DNA of 64,000 nt from RUG14300 sp964561145 (GTDB lineage: Bacteria; Bacillota; Clostridia; Christensenellales; CAG-1252). Below the pieces are notes generated by a model, which worked only from the letters and a program-made list of their open reading frames with translations, was not told the DNA's origin and made no database searches. The DNA is taken from assembly GCA_964561145.1 (NCBI GenBank), contig CAZLNZ010000002.1, positions 100,068-164,067 on the forward strand, written 5' to 3'. How positions within the stretch are numbered: position 1 is the stretch's first letter; each line of letters begins with the position of its first letter. Made by a program: the position numbers and the translations under genes. Of this stretch, positions 44,271 through 53,276 are shown piece by piece.

Positions 44271-46343
44271 TTATGCAATATCGGAAATCAAATCGTCCAA
44301 GTAATTGCCATCTCTTAATGAATCGCAGTGAGATTCATTCTTTTCTCTATTTTCAAAGTAGTCATTAGTAGGTTTCCCGTTATAATAGGGGAAATATACA
44401 CCTTCTGCCCTCTCGAAGCGTTCCGCAATGGCTCTCTGCGTACTATTTTCGTCAAGATGAGCTTCGTTTTCCGTATAGAACAAATTAGAATATGCCTCTT
44501 TAACCTCTTCATCGTTAAAGATAGCAGATATAATACCTTCAAAAGTCTCCAATCTTTCCCTTGTACAAATCAATGTATTAGGAACAATTGTGTTGCGAGT
44601 CACAGCGTCCGCTAAGAAGTTATCAATAACCTCCTCTTTATTCTCTCCCGATTCGAGCATTTTTTCAAGTCTATGATAATCGCAAATAACCCTTTTAAGT
44701 ATGCTTGCAAAATGGCTGTTCACAACTTGTTCGGAGGCCTTGTCGGCACCGGCACGTTTTTTCACGGCATACGTACGCGCAATAGGTATACTACGAGGGC
44801 TCTTTAGAGGATCAACTCCGTAAATTGCAACATATTCTTTTTCTTCGTTCAGAACCTCCTTAAAGGATGAAACGAATAAACCTCTCAGTTCTTTTAGGGC
44901 ATCGCTTAACTCTACCCTTGACGACAATAGACCGGTAAACTCTGAAAATCTCTCTTCGTTAAGCTCGCCAACTACAACTTTTTCTCCAAAGTATTCCTCA
45001 AAATCGGCTTTTCCTTTTTCAATGAGAAGATGAAGTTTATCCAGCGTGTTATTGCCTGAAAGCATATCGGAGAAGAATTTACAATCTGCAGTCCAGAACG
45101 CCTTCAAGGCAATGGAGCCGCTGTCATCCGACTTAATGCCCTGTTGCTCGTCCGAGCGACCATATTGATCGGTGGTTGCCTTCCAATCGCCTGCTCCAAA
45201 GTAGAAGGAGTAGGCAATACCGTAATAAACATCGTTCATGGAATGCGAATTTCTAAGAACGGATAAAAGCTTATATTCAAATTCAGTGCTATTTTGAGGA
45301 TCCGTGCTATTCCTTGCAAAAGAATTAATCGAGGGACAGGTATCATAAACACCATCCGAACAAGAGATAAAGGCACAGGGTTTTTTCACGTTAACGATTC
45401 TTGCATTAAGCATGTTGTCCTTATAGTGTCCTGCATTTATAGGCTTATCTGCAAAAGTAATGAGTGCCGACATATCCTTACTATGAGGAATGGAGTCGTC
45501 TCTTGTTATGCACTTAACACCGTCTACAGAATCAACCTTATAGCATCTTGCATCGCCAATCCAGACAACAAGCGCATTTACTTTGTCCACCTCTTCCACA
45601 TCGTGAGCAAAGAATACACAACCTAGCGTGGTAGGAAGAATATAATAATCGGAACATTTAGAATTGATACCCTCTCCCTTTGTTGAAAACATAGGAGAGA
45701 CTTCACCGTTTTGCGAAGTAAAAAGCACCTCTTTCAAATCCTCTGTTATATACTTTTGAAGTTCTATCGTCAACACCTTTCCCCAAGGCATTCCGCAATA
45801 CTTTTCACCATAAACGGCGTTATCCGCAGGAACCTCGTCCCACCAGTCAGAGATTTTGTTATCCACTGCAAAATTACCGAATTTATGATAAACGGCAATG
45901 GACACAAGCCTAGAGCCGATATATGCAGTGGTTCTTTCATTCAGTTTAACATTTTGATAGGGTTGCCTTGAAATAGGATCATTACCGTCCTCGCTATAGA
46001 AAAACGTATTCGGTGCAGGTGAAGCAAAGCATTTATTGAGTGCATAATCATATTCCTCCGTATCCTTCTCCGTGATACCGAAAACCTTTTGTACAAGGGC
46101 TCTTGCATCTAGACTCAAGTTAGAATGACAACAGCTTCCCGACCCTAAACCGTCTGCGGAAAGAATAAACCGAGAATTTGCGATAGGATAAGAATCCTCG
46201 CCTCCTGTTGAATTTTTAAAATTCTTACGTTCGCAATAGATTGTAATCTCAGAATCGGAATAGGGAATTTCACCTGTTTGGTTACATATCTCTATTATGC
46301 CCTTTTTATGTTCACTGTCCTTGCATTGATTATTGTATCGCAT
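44271..46343 (-). CDS. Divergent PP2C-like protein phosphatase, first gene of the kinase cassette
   Basis: A 690-residue protein. The N-terminal part has the PP2C metal motifs: GGEDSY (48-51), ADGLGSGS (63-70), VVWIGDARCY (259-268) and FISCSDGVYD (325-334), with Asp64 and Asp330 as metal ligands. The spacing is larger than in ordinary PP2C, due to an insertion of about 100 residues between motifs 2 and 3. The last 250 residues are helical and unknown. It is the natural opposite of the two kinases downstream. It has its own promoter and a GGGAG before the ATG. Catalytic identity is likely, but the divergence leaves a pseudo-phosphatase possible. Confidence 0.75.
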   Translation of the reverse strand: MRYNNQCKDSEHKKGIIEICNQTGEIPYSDSEITIYCERKNFKNSTGGEDSYPIANSRFILSADGLGSGSCCHSNLSLDARALVQKVFGITEKDTEEYDYALNKCFASPAPNTFFYSEDGNDPISRQPYQNVKLNERTTAYIGSRLVSIAVYHKFGNFAVDNKISDWWDEVPADNAVYGEKYCGMPWGKVLTIELQKYITEDLKEVLFTSQNGEVSPMFSTKGEGINSKCSDYYILPTTLGCVFFAHDVEEVDKVNALVVWIGDARCYKVDSVDGVKCITRDDSIPHSKDMSALITFADKPINAGHYKDNMLNARIVNVKKPCAFISCSDGVYDTCPSINSFARNSTDPQNSTEFEYKLLSVLRNSHSMNDVYYGIAYSFYFGAGDWKATTDQYGRSDEQQGIKSDDSGSIALKAFWTADCKFFSDMLSGNNTLDKLHLLIEKGKADFEEYFGEKVVVGELNEERFSEFTGLLSSRVELSDALKELRGLFVSSFKEVLNEEKEYVAIYGVDPLKSPRSIPIARTYAVKKRAGADKASEQVVNSHFASILKRVICDYHRLEKMLESGENKEEVIDNFLADAVTRNTIVPNTLICTRERLETFEGIISAIFNDEEVKEAYSNLFYTENEAHLDENSTQRAIAERFERAEGVYFPYYNGKPTNDYFENREKNESHCDSLRDGNYLDDLISDIA

Positions 46344-46396
46344 ATACTTCTCCCTTTTGTCGGATATTTGCTATCCGCCAAACTACGTCATTTTAA

Positions 46397-46425
46397 ATTA
46401 TAGCATAAAGAATACAATATTTCCA
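46397..46425 (-). promoter_or_regulatory. Promoter of the kinase/phosphatase cassette
   Basis: Minus strand: TGGAAA (46420-46425, weak), 17-base spacer, TATAAT (46397-46402). A small hairpin CGGATA/TATCCG (46360-46376) lies in the leader just ahead of the ribosome binding site. Confidence 0.55.
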
Positions 46426-46615
46426 CATTAATTATTGTTTTTTTTGCAAAAACAGGAAGATAAGTCAATACAATTATTTCCGTGGTTTTTATCGGTTTTA
46501 ATTTGCGTTCATTTTTTTTGTAGTGTTTTTACATTCATCCTTCAAGCAGACAAATTATAGCTGCAAAAATTCGCTTTCTTTCGCTCAACCGTCACGACAC
46601 ATCTGCCATACTAAA
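46426..46615. other. Intergenic stretch
   Basis: AT-rich, nothing recognisable between the cassette promoter and the rplI terminator. Confidence 0.4.
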
Positions 46616-46641
46616 AGAGAGCAATGTTACCATCGCTCTCT
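46616..46641 (-). terminator. Terminator of rplI
   Basis: AGAGAGC (46616-46622) pairs with GCTCTCT (46635-46641), with three further inner pairs. On the minus strand TTTT follows; on the plus strand a T-run begins six bases later. It lies 120 bases after the rplI stop. Confidence 0.6.
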
Positions 46642-46761
46642 CCGTCTTTTTTCAATTTCCGTAAATAAAATTTCGCTGAATTTTTTATTTAAAAAATCAC
46701 CTCTTATCGGCACACGGTAAAAACGTCTTTTTATCTGATTCAGATAGGTACGATTATACAA

Positions 46762-47223
46762 TCATTCCTCGGTCGAGTTAATATCACATACCTTTACCGC
46801 AACCTTGACAACCACTCCGCTGTGAAGCTTTATGTTCACCACATACCTTCCGACGGTTTTGATAGGAGCATCCAGTACTATATCCTTTTTATCTACCTCA
46901 TACCCCTTTTCGGCAAGTGCCTGTGCGATTTCCTTATTTGTTACCGATCCGAAAATCTTCGTGCCGGAATCTCCCACTTTAACTTTAATTTTTACGACCT
47001 CGGTCTTAAGCTTTTCCTTCATTTCTTCCGCTTTGGCAATTGCCTTCTTGCGCTTAAGTTCCTCGGACTCTCTCTTTTGGATAGCCTCGTTTAAAGCCTT
47101 GCCCTCCGCCGGAGCAGCTAAATGACGAGGAAATAAAAAGTTCCCCGCATAACCGTTGGATACGTTGATAATGTCACCTGCCTTTCCTTGTCCTTTGACA
47201 TCCTGCAGTAAAATAACCTTCAT
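46762..47223 (-). CDS. rplI: 50S ribosomal protein L9
   Basis: A 153-residue L9. MKVILLQDVKGQGKAGDI and NVSNGYAGNFLFPRHLA are the classic start; the central helix and the GSVTNKEIAQAL C-terminal domain are complete. It binds 23S rRNA in the large subunit. AGGAGG precedes the ATG. It is a single-gene unit here with its own promoter and terminator, without the rpsR, ssb or dnaB partners often found near it. Confidence 0.97.
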   Translation of the reverse strand: MKVILLQDVKGQGKAGDIINVSNGYAGNFLFPRHLAAPAEGKALNEAIQKRESEELKRKKAIAKAEEMKEKLKTEVVKIKVKVGDSGTKIFGSVTNKEIAQALAEKGYEVDKKDIVLDAPIKTVGRYVVNIKLHSGVVVKVAVKVCDINSTEE

Positions 47224-47254
47224 ACATTAGCCTCCTTTTGTAAAGCTTTGCTCA

Positions 47255-47283
47255 ATTATACCACGCCTTAATCAATATTTCAA
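47255..47283 (-). promoter_or_regulatory. Promoter of rplI
   Basis: Minus strand: TTGAAA (47278-47283), 17-base spacer, TATAAT (47255-47260), about 25 bases of leader. Confidence 0.75.
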
Positions 47284-47326
47284 GAGAGATAAAGCATTCT
47301 TATTATTGTCAATTCTCCAACATATC

Positions 47327-47348
47327 AAAAAAGGACACTCCCGTGTCC
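47327..47348 (-). terminator. Terminator of the leucine-rich-repeat gene
   Basis: GGACAC (47333-47338) and GTGTCC (47343-47348), four-base loop; six U follow on the minus strand. It lies 42 bases after the stop. Confidence 0.8.
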
Positions 47349-47389
47349 CTTTGTGTGGAATAAAGTATTATTACTTTTTTTGCAAAACA

Positions 47390-49180
47390 TTAATCATTGT
47401 TTAATGTTTTGGAAATCATACCATTAGTACAAGTCAATACATATTCCTTAATGGAATCATCCCATGAAGTTTGAGCGAAAACCTTCTCGTCGCCTGTAGC
47501 GATTTCATTCCACGCCTCTATAGTTCCGTCATAGTATATTTCTTTAAGATTGGTACAACCGATAAATGCTGTCGTATCTATAATCTTTACACTTGAAGGT
47601 ATGGATATGCAGATTAAATTCGAGCAACCGGAGAATGCCGACTTGCCAATCTCGCTAATGTTTTCCGATAATTGAATTTCGACAAGTGCGGTACAGCCCG
47701 TAAAGACAGAAGCTTCGATCTTTTCAATACTGTCCGGCACAACAATGCTTTCAAGGGAGGTACAATTGGCAAAAGCACAACTTTCTATATTCATCAAACC
47801 GGAAGGAAGTGTTGTTCCCTTTAAACTCGTACATCCGGCAAATGCGGATTCTCCTATCGATATAACATATGCAGATAATTGAATACTTGAAAGGGAGGTA
47901 CAGTTTTCAAACACAGAGCTTTCTATCTTTTCAATACTGTCCGGCACAACAATGCTTTCAATGGAGGGGCAATCGGCAAAAGCACAACTTTCTATATTCT
48001 TCAAACCGGAAGGAAGCGTTATTCCCTTTAAGCTCGTACATCCGGCAAATGCAGATTCTCCTATTGATTGGATATTCTGTGATAATTGAACACTGGTAAG
48101 AGATTCGCAATCTTTAAATGTCATTTTTTCTATCTTAGTTATATTATTAGGTATAACAACGTTCTCAAGAGAAGTGCATCCCATAAATGCAGAAACGCCT
48201 ATATTTTTTACCTCATCTGTAAGAGTTATCTTTGAAATGTCACTACGGTTTACAAATGCATATTGATTAATCTCACCTATATCATCGGGCAATACCAATT
48301 CACTGTTATCTCCGGTGTAGTTGATAAGTTTCTTGACACCATCGCTATATACAACAAATCCGTCGCCAGTCGTGGATAGTTTACTTCCATTTGCAGATGT
48401 ATATACATTCAAAGCATATAAAGCAATTCCTCCGTTATTTTCCTCTTCTCCGGAAACAATATTAAGGTTTGACAAGTTATAAATCTCAACCAATCTATAA
48501 CACTTATCAAAGGCTGAAGCACTAATGTTTTCGATTGAACCGGGAAGAGTTATTGAAATTAAGTTGTCACAACCGGAAAATGCGGATGTACCAATTTCCT
48601 TAACTCCTAATGATAGTTGAACACCAGTAAGAGATGTACAATTAGCAAATGCCGAGTTTTCGATTCTGGTTACATTTTGTGGTACAACTATTTTTTTTAG
48701 TGCGACACAGCCTGAAAATACAGAAGATCCTATCTTTTCTACACTTTCAGGAAGTTTTATAGATACTAGGCTTACACACCCATAAAAAGCATTGCTTCCT
48801 ATAGACGAAATACCATCGGGCAAAACAACCGTTTGAAGAGATTCATCATTAGAAAAAGCACCGCTTAAAACGTGCGTTATTCCTTCGGAAATTATAATTT
48901 CTTTAATGCCATTCGTTGATATTTTTTTTATTCCCTTTACAGGTAACCCCTTATACGTTGAAGGAATTGTTAGTGAATTTCTGCAGAACCAACCGTCTCT
49001 ATATGAATTTTTGACATCAGCTACTATGTAATAGGTTCCATCTTCGCTAAGTTCATACTCAAGTCTATTTTTATCGGACATATTTGCAACAATCGAAATA
49101 AATATGACAAATAGTATTATGAGTGCAACACATATAAGAGATATGTGTGTTATCTTCTTCCATCTTTCACTGTTTTTCAT
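47390..49180 (-). CDS. BspA-type leucine-rich-repeat surface protein
   Basis: A 596-residue protein with one N-terminal helix (about residues 12-32) that serves as signal or anchor. Then about 16 LRR_5 repeats of 22-24 residues (I-x-x-x-A-F-x-x-C-x-S-L-x-x-I-x-L-P), interrupted at about 225-290 by an insert with a tandem SGEEENNGG loop. The last repeat goes into a FIGCTNLKEIYYDGTI ending. Several repeats are nearly identical at DNA level, for instance around 47760-47840 and 47950-48040, so the array has expanded recently. Such proteins bind host or matrix components outside the cell. The gene is probably controlled by the divergent XRE regulator. Confidence 0.87.
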   Translation of the reverse strand: MKNSERWKKITHISLICVALIILFVIFISIVANMSDKNRLEYELSEDGTYYIVADVKNSYRDGWFCRNSLTIPSTYKGLPVKGIKKISTNGIKEIIISEGITHVLSGAFSNDESLQTVVLPDGISSIGSNAFYGCVSLVSIKLPESVEKIGSSVFSGCVALKKIVVPQNVTRIENSAFANCTSLTGVQLSLGVKEIGTSAFSGCDNLISITLPGSIENISASAFDKCYRLVEIYNLSNLNIVSGEEENNGGIALYALNVYTSANGSKLSTTGDGFVVYSDGVKKLINYTGDNSELVLPDDIGEINQYAFVNRSDISKITLTDEVKNIGVSAFMGCTSLENVVIPNNITKIEKMTFKDCESLTSVQLSQNIQSIGESAFAGCTSLKGITLPSGLKNIESCAFADCPSIESIVVPDSIEKIESSVFENCTSLSSIQLSAYVISIGESAFAGCTSLKGTTLPSGLMNIESCAFANCTSLESIVVPDSIEKIEASVFTGCTALVEIQLSENISEIGKSAFSGCSNLICISIPSSVKIIDTTAFIGCTNLKEIYYDGTIEAWNEIATGDEKVFAQTSWDDSIKEYVLTCTNGMISKTLNND

Positions 49181-49245
49181 TTTTATAAATTACCTCCAAT
49201 TTTCTGCACTATTTTGATTCATAGTTTCTCCATAAACGTATCTCT

Positions 49246-49274
49246 ATTATAGTCATAATTATGACCATTGTCAA
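49246..49274 (-). promoter_or_regulatory. Promoter of the leucine-rich-repeat gene
   Basis: Minus strand: perfect TTGACA (49269-49274) and TATAAT (49246-49251) with a 17-base spacer. Its -35 overlaps the -35 of the divergent XRE promoter. Confidence 0.8.
49252..49265. promoter_or_regulatory. Operator palindrome between divergent promoters
   Basis: Perfect 14-bp palindrome GTCATAATTATGAC. It fills most of the spacer of the minus-strand promoter and ends two bases before the -35 of the plus-strand promoter. A dimeric XRE protein bound here would block the surface protein gene and could tune its own. Confidence 0.7.
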
Positions 49275-49296
49275 GATGTTGGCTATATTTTATAAT
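49268..49296 (+). promoter_or_regulatory. Promoter of the XRE regulator, giving a leaderless mRNA
   Basis: TTGTCA (49268-49273), 17-base spacer, TATAAT (49291-49296). The ATG begins seven bases after the -10, where transcription would start. Confidence 0.75.
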
Positions 49297-49302
49297 TTAA
49301 CA

Positions 49303-49515
49303 ATGATACTTTACACACCATTTTGGAAAACCCTGAAAGAAAAAGGTCAATCAACCTACACCTTGATTGAAAAACACGGCATAAGCAGTGCAACCATTGA
49401 CAGACTTCGAAACAATAAAGGTATCAGCACCGCCAAAATCGATGATTTGTGTAAAATATTATCGTGCAATGTATCAGACATCCTAGAGTACGTTCCTGAC
49501 GATAACAACAAATAA
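49303..49515 (+). CDS. XRE-family helix-turn-helix regulator
   Basis: A 70-residue Cro/CI-type repressor consisting only of the DNA-binding domain (LIEKHGISSATIDRLRNNKG, then ISTAKIDDLCKILSCNVSDILEYV). The frame is open to 49261, but the promoter places transcription start at the ATG at 49303, and no ribosome binding site exists, so translation is probably leaderless. It is divergent from the leucine-rich-repeat gene and has its own terminator. Such small proteins often bind as dimers; the 14-bp palindrome next to it is a good target. Confidence 0.8.
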   Translation: MILYTPFWKTLKEKGQSTYTLIEKHGISSATIDRLRNNKGISTAKIDDLCKILSCNVSDILEYVPDDNNK

Positions 49516-49553
49516 ATTCATATAAACGCAATATTAGTATTGTATTTACGAAA

Positions 49554-49582
49554 GACAATCACCTATCTGATTGTCCTTTTTT
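49554..49582 (+). terminator. Terminator of the XRE regulator gene
   Basis: GACAATCA (49554-49561) pairs with TGATTGTC (49568-49575), six-base loop, followed by CTTTTTTAT. Confidence 0.85.
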
Positions 49583-49691
49583 ATATGCCGACCGTAATTA
49601 CCACCTGCGATAGAAGCAGGCATATCGTTTTTCAAAATATTAGATACGTATTCCCTCAAAAACAATCTTTTTCAACAATTAGCTAGAGCTA

Positions 49692-49720
49692 TTGATTTTT
49701 CAAAAGCGTTATTGTATAAT
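49692..49720 (+). promoter_or_regulatory. Promoter of the MBG-type surface protein gene
   Basis: TTGATT (49692-49697), 17-base spacer, TATAAT (49715-49720), 46 bases before the ATG. Confidence 0.75.
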
Positions 49721-49766
49721 AAGAAATAATTAGTATTTAATTAAAAATCGTTCGAGAGGTTTTATT

Positions 49767-52700
49767 ATGGACCGATTGAAGCTATTCGAAAAACCATTGG
49801 CTTTTATTGCCGCCAGTTTCTTTTTAACAGTTCTGCTGTTTATCCTCTTTTTGTTACCTATAAGCACGGTAACTTACGGTGCGGAGGCTGCAACTGTTTC
49901 ATTTGGCGGCGGAATACCCAATCGACAATACAGTGATTACTTTTTAAGTACAAGCATTGAAAATCTCGATGGCACGTTTATCAAAGTTCGAGGTAACTAT
50001 AACGGAAACTCTTTCATCTGTAGCGATATCAAAGAAGACGAAGAGTCGGAGGAATATTATTTAAAAATAGATTGTGCCAAGTTCACAACCACCGATGGAG
50101 AAAGAGCATTGGATGATGAAGGAAGAATCATTTTACCCCCCTCAAATTCAGACTATTCGTTTAATTTTGCAGATTACGGAAGTGCTGTGGTCGCACTTTA
50201 TAAAAACGGAACAAAAACAGATATTCCGCTTGCCGGGAAAACCCGTATCCGTGTTCAAAAGAAGGAAATAACGGTTGCCATAGACCAAAAGTACAAGAAT
50301 GATGACCCCCAAAAGGAAGGCGATTATATTGTTAATAGAGTATATGGAGATGATCCCCTTCCCTTGGAATTTTCCGTAATAAACGAGGAAGAGAGTTTTC
50401 CCTTTAAAAAATCGCACAACCACCTCCTTGATTGCACCGGCAAATTCGAAGGTAACGAAAAATATGCCGATTGCGGAAAATATGAGGTTGAAATAATACA
50501 AGAAGGAGTTAAAATCGTTGTCGAAGGAAATGATATTTCCGACTGCTACGATATTAAGTGCGATCAAAGCATTTTTATCGACGTTGCAAAAAGGGAAATC
50601 AATTATCCCGCAATTACCTCTCAAACAGCAGAGTACACAATGGAGAGCAAGGAGGACTCGACATTGTTTTATTTTTCGTCTACCTTCAGCTGGACTGTTG
50701 ACGAAGGTTTTAGCGGCAACAAGAACAATGATGCCTTTTCTTTTAAAATCAAATATGTTTGCAATTATGAAGAAATCGGACTTGACGATAACGGAAATTT
50801 AAAGGTTAACGCGTCATATTATTACACGCCCGTAATAGACAGCATAACTTTTCGGGATAAGGAAATATCTAAAGACAACTTTTACGGCACACTCCTTGAA
50901 ACCGATAATTATATAGTAACCATTATCCCAAAAAGAATATTGATTTATCTCGAAGGGAAAACACCCTCCGACGAGTATGGAATAGACACCAAAATTGCAA
51001 TACAGAAAAAAGATTTTTCCGCAACTTACGGTGATTCCTATGTAAAAACAAACGAGTACACCTTGACTGTAGAAAGTCTAAGTAATATGGAGCTTAAAGT
51101 CACCTATTCCTTTAAAGATTATGATAAAATGTATAATGCCGAGGGGGCAAAAATAACATCGGAGGGATTGGTGTTAGAGGTCCGTGATTATACACTTGTC
51201 GATGTAAAAGCAGAAAATGAAAATTTCGAGGTTACCGTAGACGAATCTCTTGTGCTTACCATTACAAAAGGCAACCTGTCCATTGAGGAATTACTTGAAA
51301 CGGACAAATTTTTCTTTATTAGCGGAGAGAATAAAATTCCTATAAGTTTCGTGCAATACGGCGACTATTATAATGTTTTGTCAAAGGAATATAAAGAGCT
51401 ACAGTCAGGTATTAATGATTACAAACTTCTCTTCAAAAAGACTATTTCCGATAAAACCTTCGACTATATTATCGATGTCTCTTTTGACCTTAATGAGGGT
51501 TTACCCGGGATTTACACTCCGAAATCATGCGACGATAACTACTACGGCTTATGCGAACAATATCTAATATCGGGACTTGAACGGCTTTCGGTTACGATAA
51601 ACAAACCTTTGCTTGCTATTTCCGTATCGAATAAAGAATATGACGGGGAGTCTTTTGAAGCTCCGTCATTAGACGCACAAAAGATTGAAGAACTGCCCCT
51701 TCAATATGAGTATTCTTATAAAAACGCAAAGGGTTCCGCTCTTTCCAAAATTCCCGTAGATGCAGGCTCATACAAGTTGGTTATCGCCTTGAAAAACGGA
51801 AGCGAAAACCTATATAGATTCGAAAATGATGCAGGTATTCTCGAAATACCTTTTGAAATAACCAAACGCGAGGTTACCGTCGATGCAACGCTTTCCGACC
51901 TTGCTAACGGCAAACCTTTCGGACAAAGCGTATCGATAGGCAAAATCGTCACCTTCGATATTTATCATACAAACAACAAGAGTTTACCTGCTGTAATCGA
52001 AAAAAAAGAATTGGTAACGGCAAACTGTGACGGAATAGATTCCTCCGCCACGCCCGGTGAATATTCGATAAAATTTACTGCAAACAGTAAGCTTTCCGCA
52101 AATTACAATATATCCTATGCTCAAAAAAACTTGAAGATGGCTGTAATCAAAACCGATATTACCGCTTTGACAAAATCTGGTGCATTGAAACCAAGCGAGA
52201 GGGATGTAATGACAACCAAAAATTCTCTGGGACTTGTTACAAAAGAATTGTATTCCGCCGATCTTTCAAAATATCTTTCCATAGAATACAGACTTTACGA
52301 CGAGAGCAATCTCGGAGAATGGATCTCTGTTTCGGGATTAACAACACCTCAAGAGCTTGACGAGGGAGCAAAGTACCAACTCCGCTATGTTCTAAGCAAA
52401 AACAATCCCTTTGTTTCCCTTGATGAGGACTTCAAATCGGACGATTCGGACTATACCATCGTTGCGGCAACAAAAATCGATATTCCGATAATTGCAAATG
52501 CAGAGGAGTCGCTTTCCTCATCGAACATAACCATCATTGTCGTAAACTTCGACATCGAGAACACCTATTATTGGGTTATCTCCTATTACGATGACGAAGA
52601 GGGTTATCTTGAAAAAGAATATCTTCTTGATCCCTCAACGGATAAAGGCGATAGAACCTTCCGTTTTGACCTTAGTGATGCAGGAATAAATATATTTCCC

Positions 52701-53276
52701 GACACCGAATATCGAGTAATATTAAAAAGGCTGGGAAAAAATCAGGAGGTTTACGTACAATCGGAACCTTTGGATATATTGACGGCAAGGACGAAGCCAT
52801 CTCTTGAAAAAGCAAGCTTTGTAATAGGACAAAACAATATCGATTTTTACAAATCGGATTTAGAAGAACAACCACGGTTTGTCTATTACTACGTACTTAT
52901 AGAACGTGGTCATACAAGCATAGAAAGCGCAACCAATGCCGAAAATTCTGAAATGAAAAAATACTTCACCGAGGAGCAATATTCCGAACTGGTTATTAAA
53001 GGCGAAGGGTCCTCTATCACCGAACTCGAGTCAGATTGTATTTATGCTTTAAAAATCGCTTATGCCGAAACCGAAGAAAAAGGGGAAAGCGATGCGGCAT
53101 ACTTTATGGTACACACACTAGCATCGGACTCTTCATCTGTTGCTTCGACGGGAATTATCAATACGATATCGAAATACCTCTTGCCGGGAGGAACCGCTCT
53201 ATTCTTTATTTTATTTGTAATCGTAACAATAAAATATACGGTAATCGGCAAACGTTTGCGTAGGAGGGTTAAATAA
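49767..53276 (+). CDS. Large surface protein with MBG-type beta repeats and a C-terminal membrane anchor
   Basis: An 1169-residue protein with an N-terminal signal or anchor helix (about 10-35) and a C-terminal helix (about 1140-1160) followed by RLRRRVK. Between them are beta-rich repeats; several carry KEYDGE and DAGSYKLVIAL or similar, as in MBG domains of bacterial adhesins. No LPXTG motif, so it should stay in the membrane by its C-terminus with the bulk outside. Its stop shares one base with the next gene's ATG (TAATG), so the two are coupled. Function unknown; adhesion or sensing is plausible. Confidence 0.75.
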   Translation: MDRLKLFEKPLAFIAASFFLTVLLFILFLLPISTVTYGAEAATVSFGGGIPNRQYSDYFLSTSIENLDGTFIKVRGNYNGNSFICSDIKEDEESEEYYLKIDCAKFTTTDGERALDDEGRIILPPSNSDYSFNFADYGSAVVALYKNGTKTDIPLAGKTRIRVQKKEITVAIDQKYKNDDPQKEGDYIVNRVYGDDPLPLEFSVINEEESFPFKKSHNHLLDCTGKFEGNEKYADCGKYEVEIIQEGVKIVVEGNDISDCYDIKCDQSIFIDVAKREINYPAITSQTAEYTMESKEDSTLFYFSSTFSWTVDEGFSGNKNNDAFSFKIKYVCNYEEIGLDDNGNLKVNASYYYTPVIDSITFRDKEISKDNFYGTLLETDNYIVTIIPKRILIYLEGKTPSDEYGIDTKIAIQKKDFSATYGDSYVKTNEYTLTVESLSNMELKVTYSFKDYDKMYNAEGAKITSEGLVLEVRDYTLVDVKAENENFEVTVDESLVLTITKGNLSIEELLETDKFFFISGENKIPISFVQYGDYYNVLSKEYKELQSGINDYKLLFKKTISDKTFDYIIDVSFDLNEGLPGIYTPKSCDDNYYGLCEQYLISGLERLSVTINKPLLAISVSNKEYDGESFEAPSLDAQKIEELPLQYEYSYKNAKGSALSKIPVDAGSYKLVIALKNGSENLYRFENDAGILEIPFEITKREVTVDATLSDLANGKPFGQSVSIGKIVTFDIYHTNNKSLPAVIEKKELVTANCDGIDSSATPGEYSIKFTANSKLSANYNISYAQKNLKMAVIKTDITALTKSGALKPSERDVMTTKNSLGLVTKELYSADLSKYLSIEYRLYDESNLGEWISVSGLTTPQELDEGAKYQLRYVLSKNNPFVSLDEDFKSDDSDYTIVAATKIDIPIIANAEESLSSSNITIIVVNFDIENTYYWVISYYDDEEGYLEKEYLLDPSTDKGDRTFRFDLSDAGINIFPDTEYRVILKRLGKNQEVYVQSEPLDILTARTKPSLEKASFVIGQNNIDFYKSDLEEQPRFVYYYVLIERGHTSIESATNAENSEMKKYFTEEQYSELVIKGEGSSITELESDCIYALKIAYAETEEKGESDAAYFMVHTLASDSSSVASTGIINTISKYLLPGGTALFFILFVIVTIKYTVIGKRLRRRVK

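Noticed and set aside
53060..53251. Minus-strand protein inside the MBG gene end
   Set aside because: Shadow of the membrane anchor of the surface protein.
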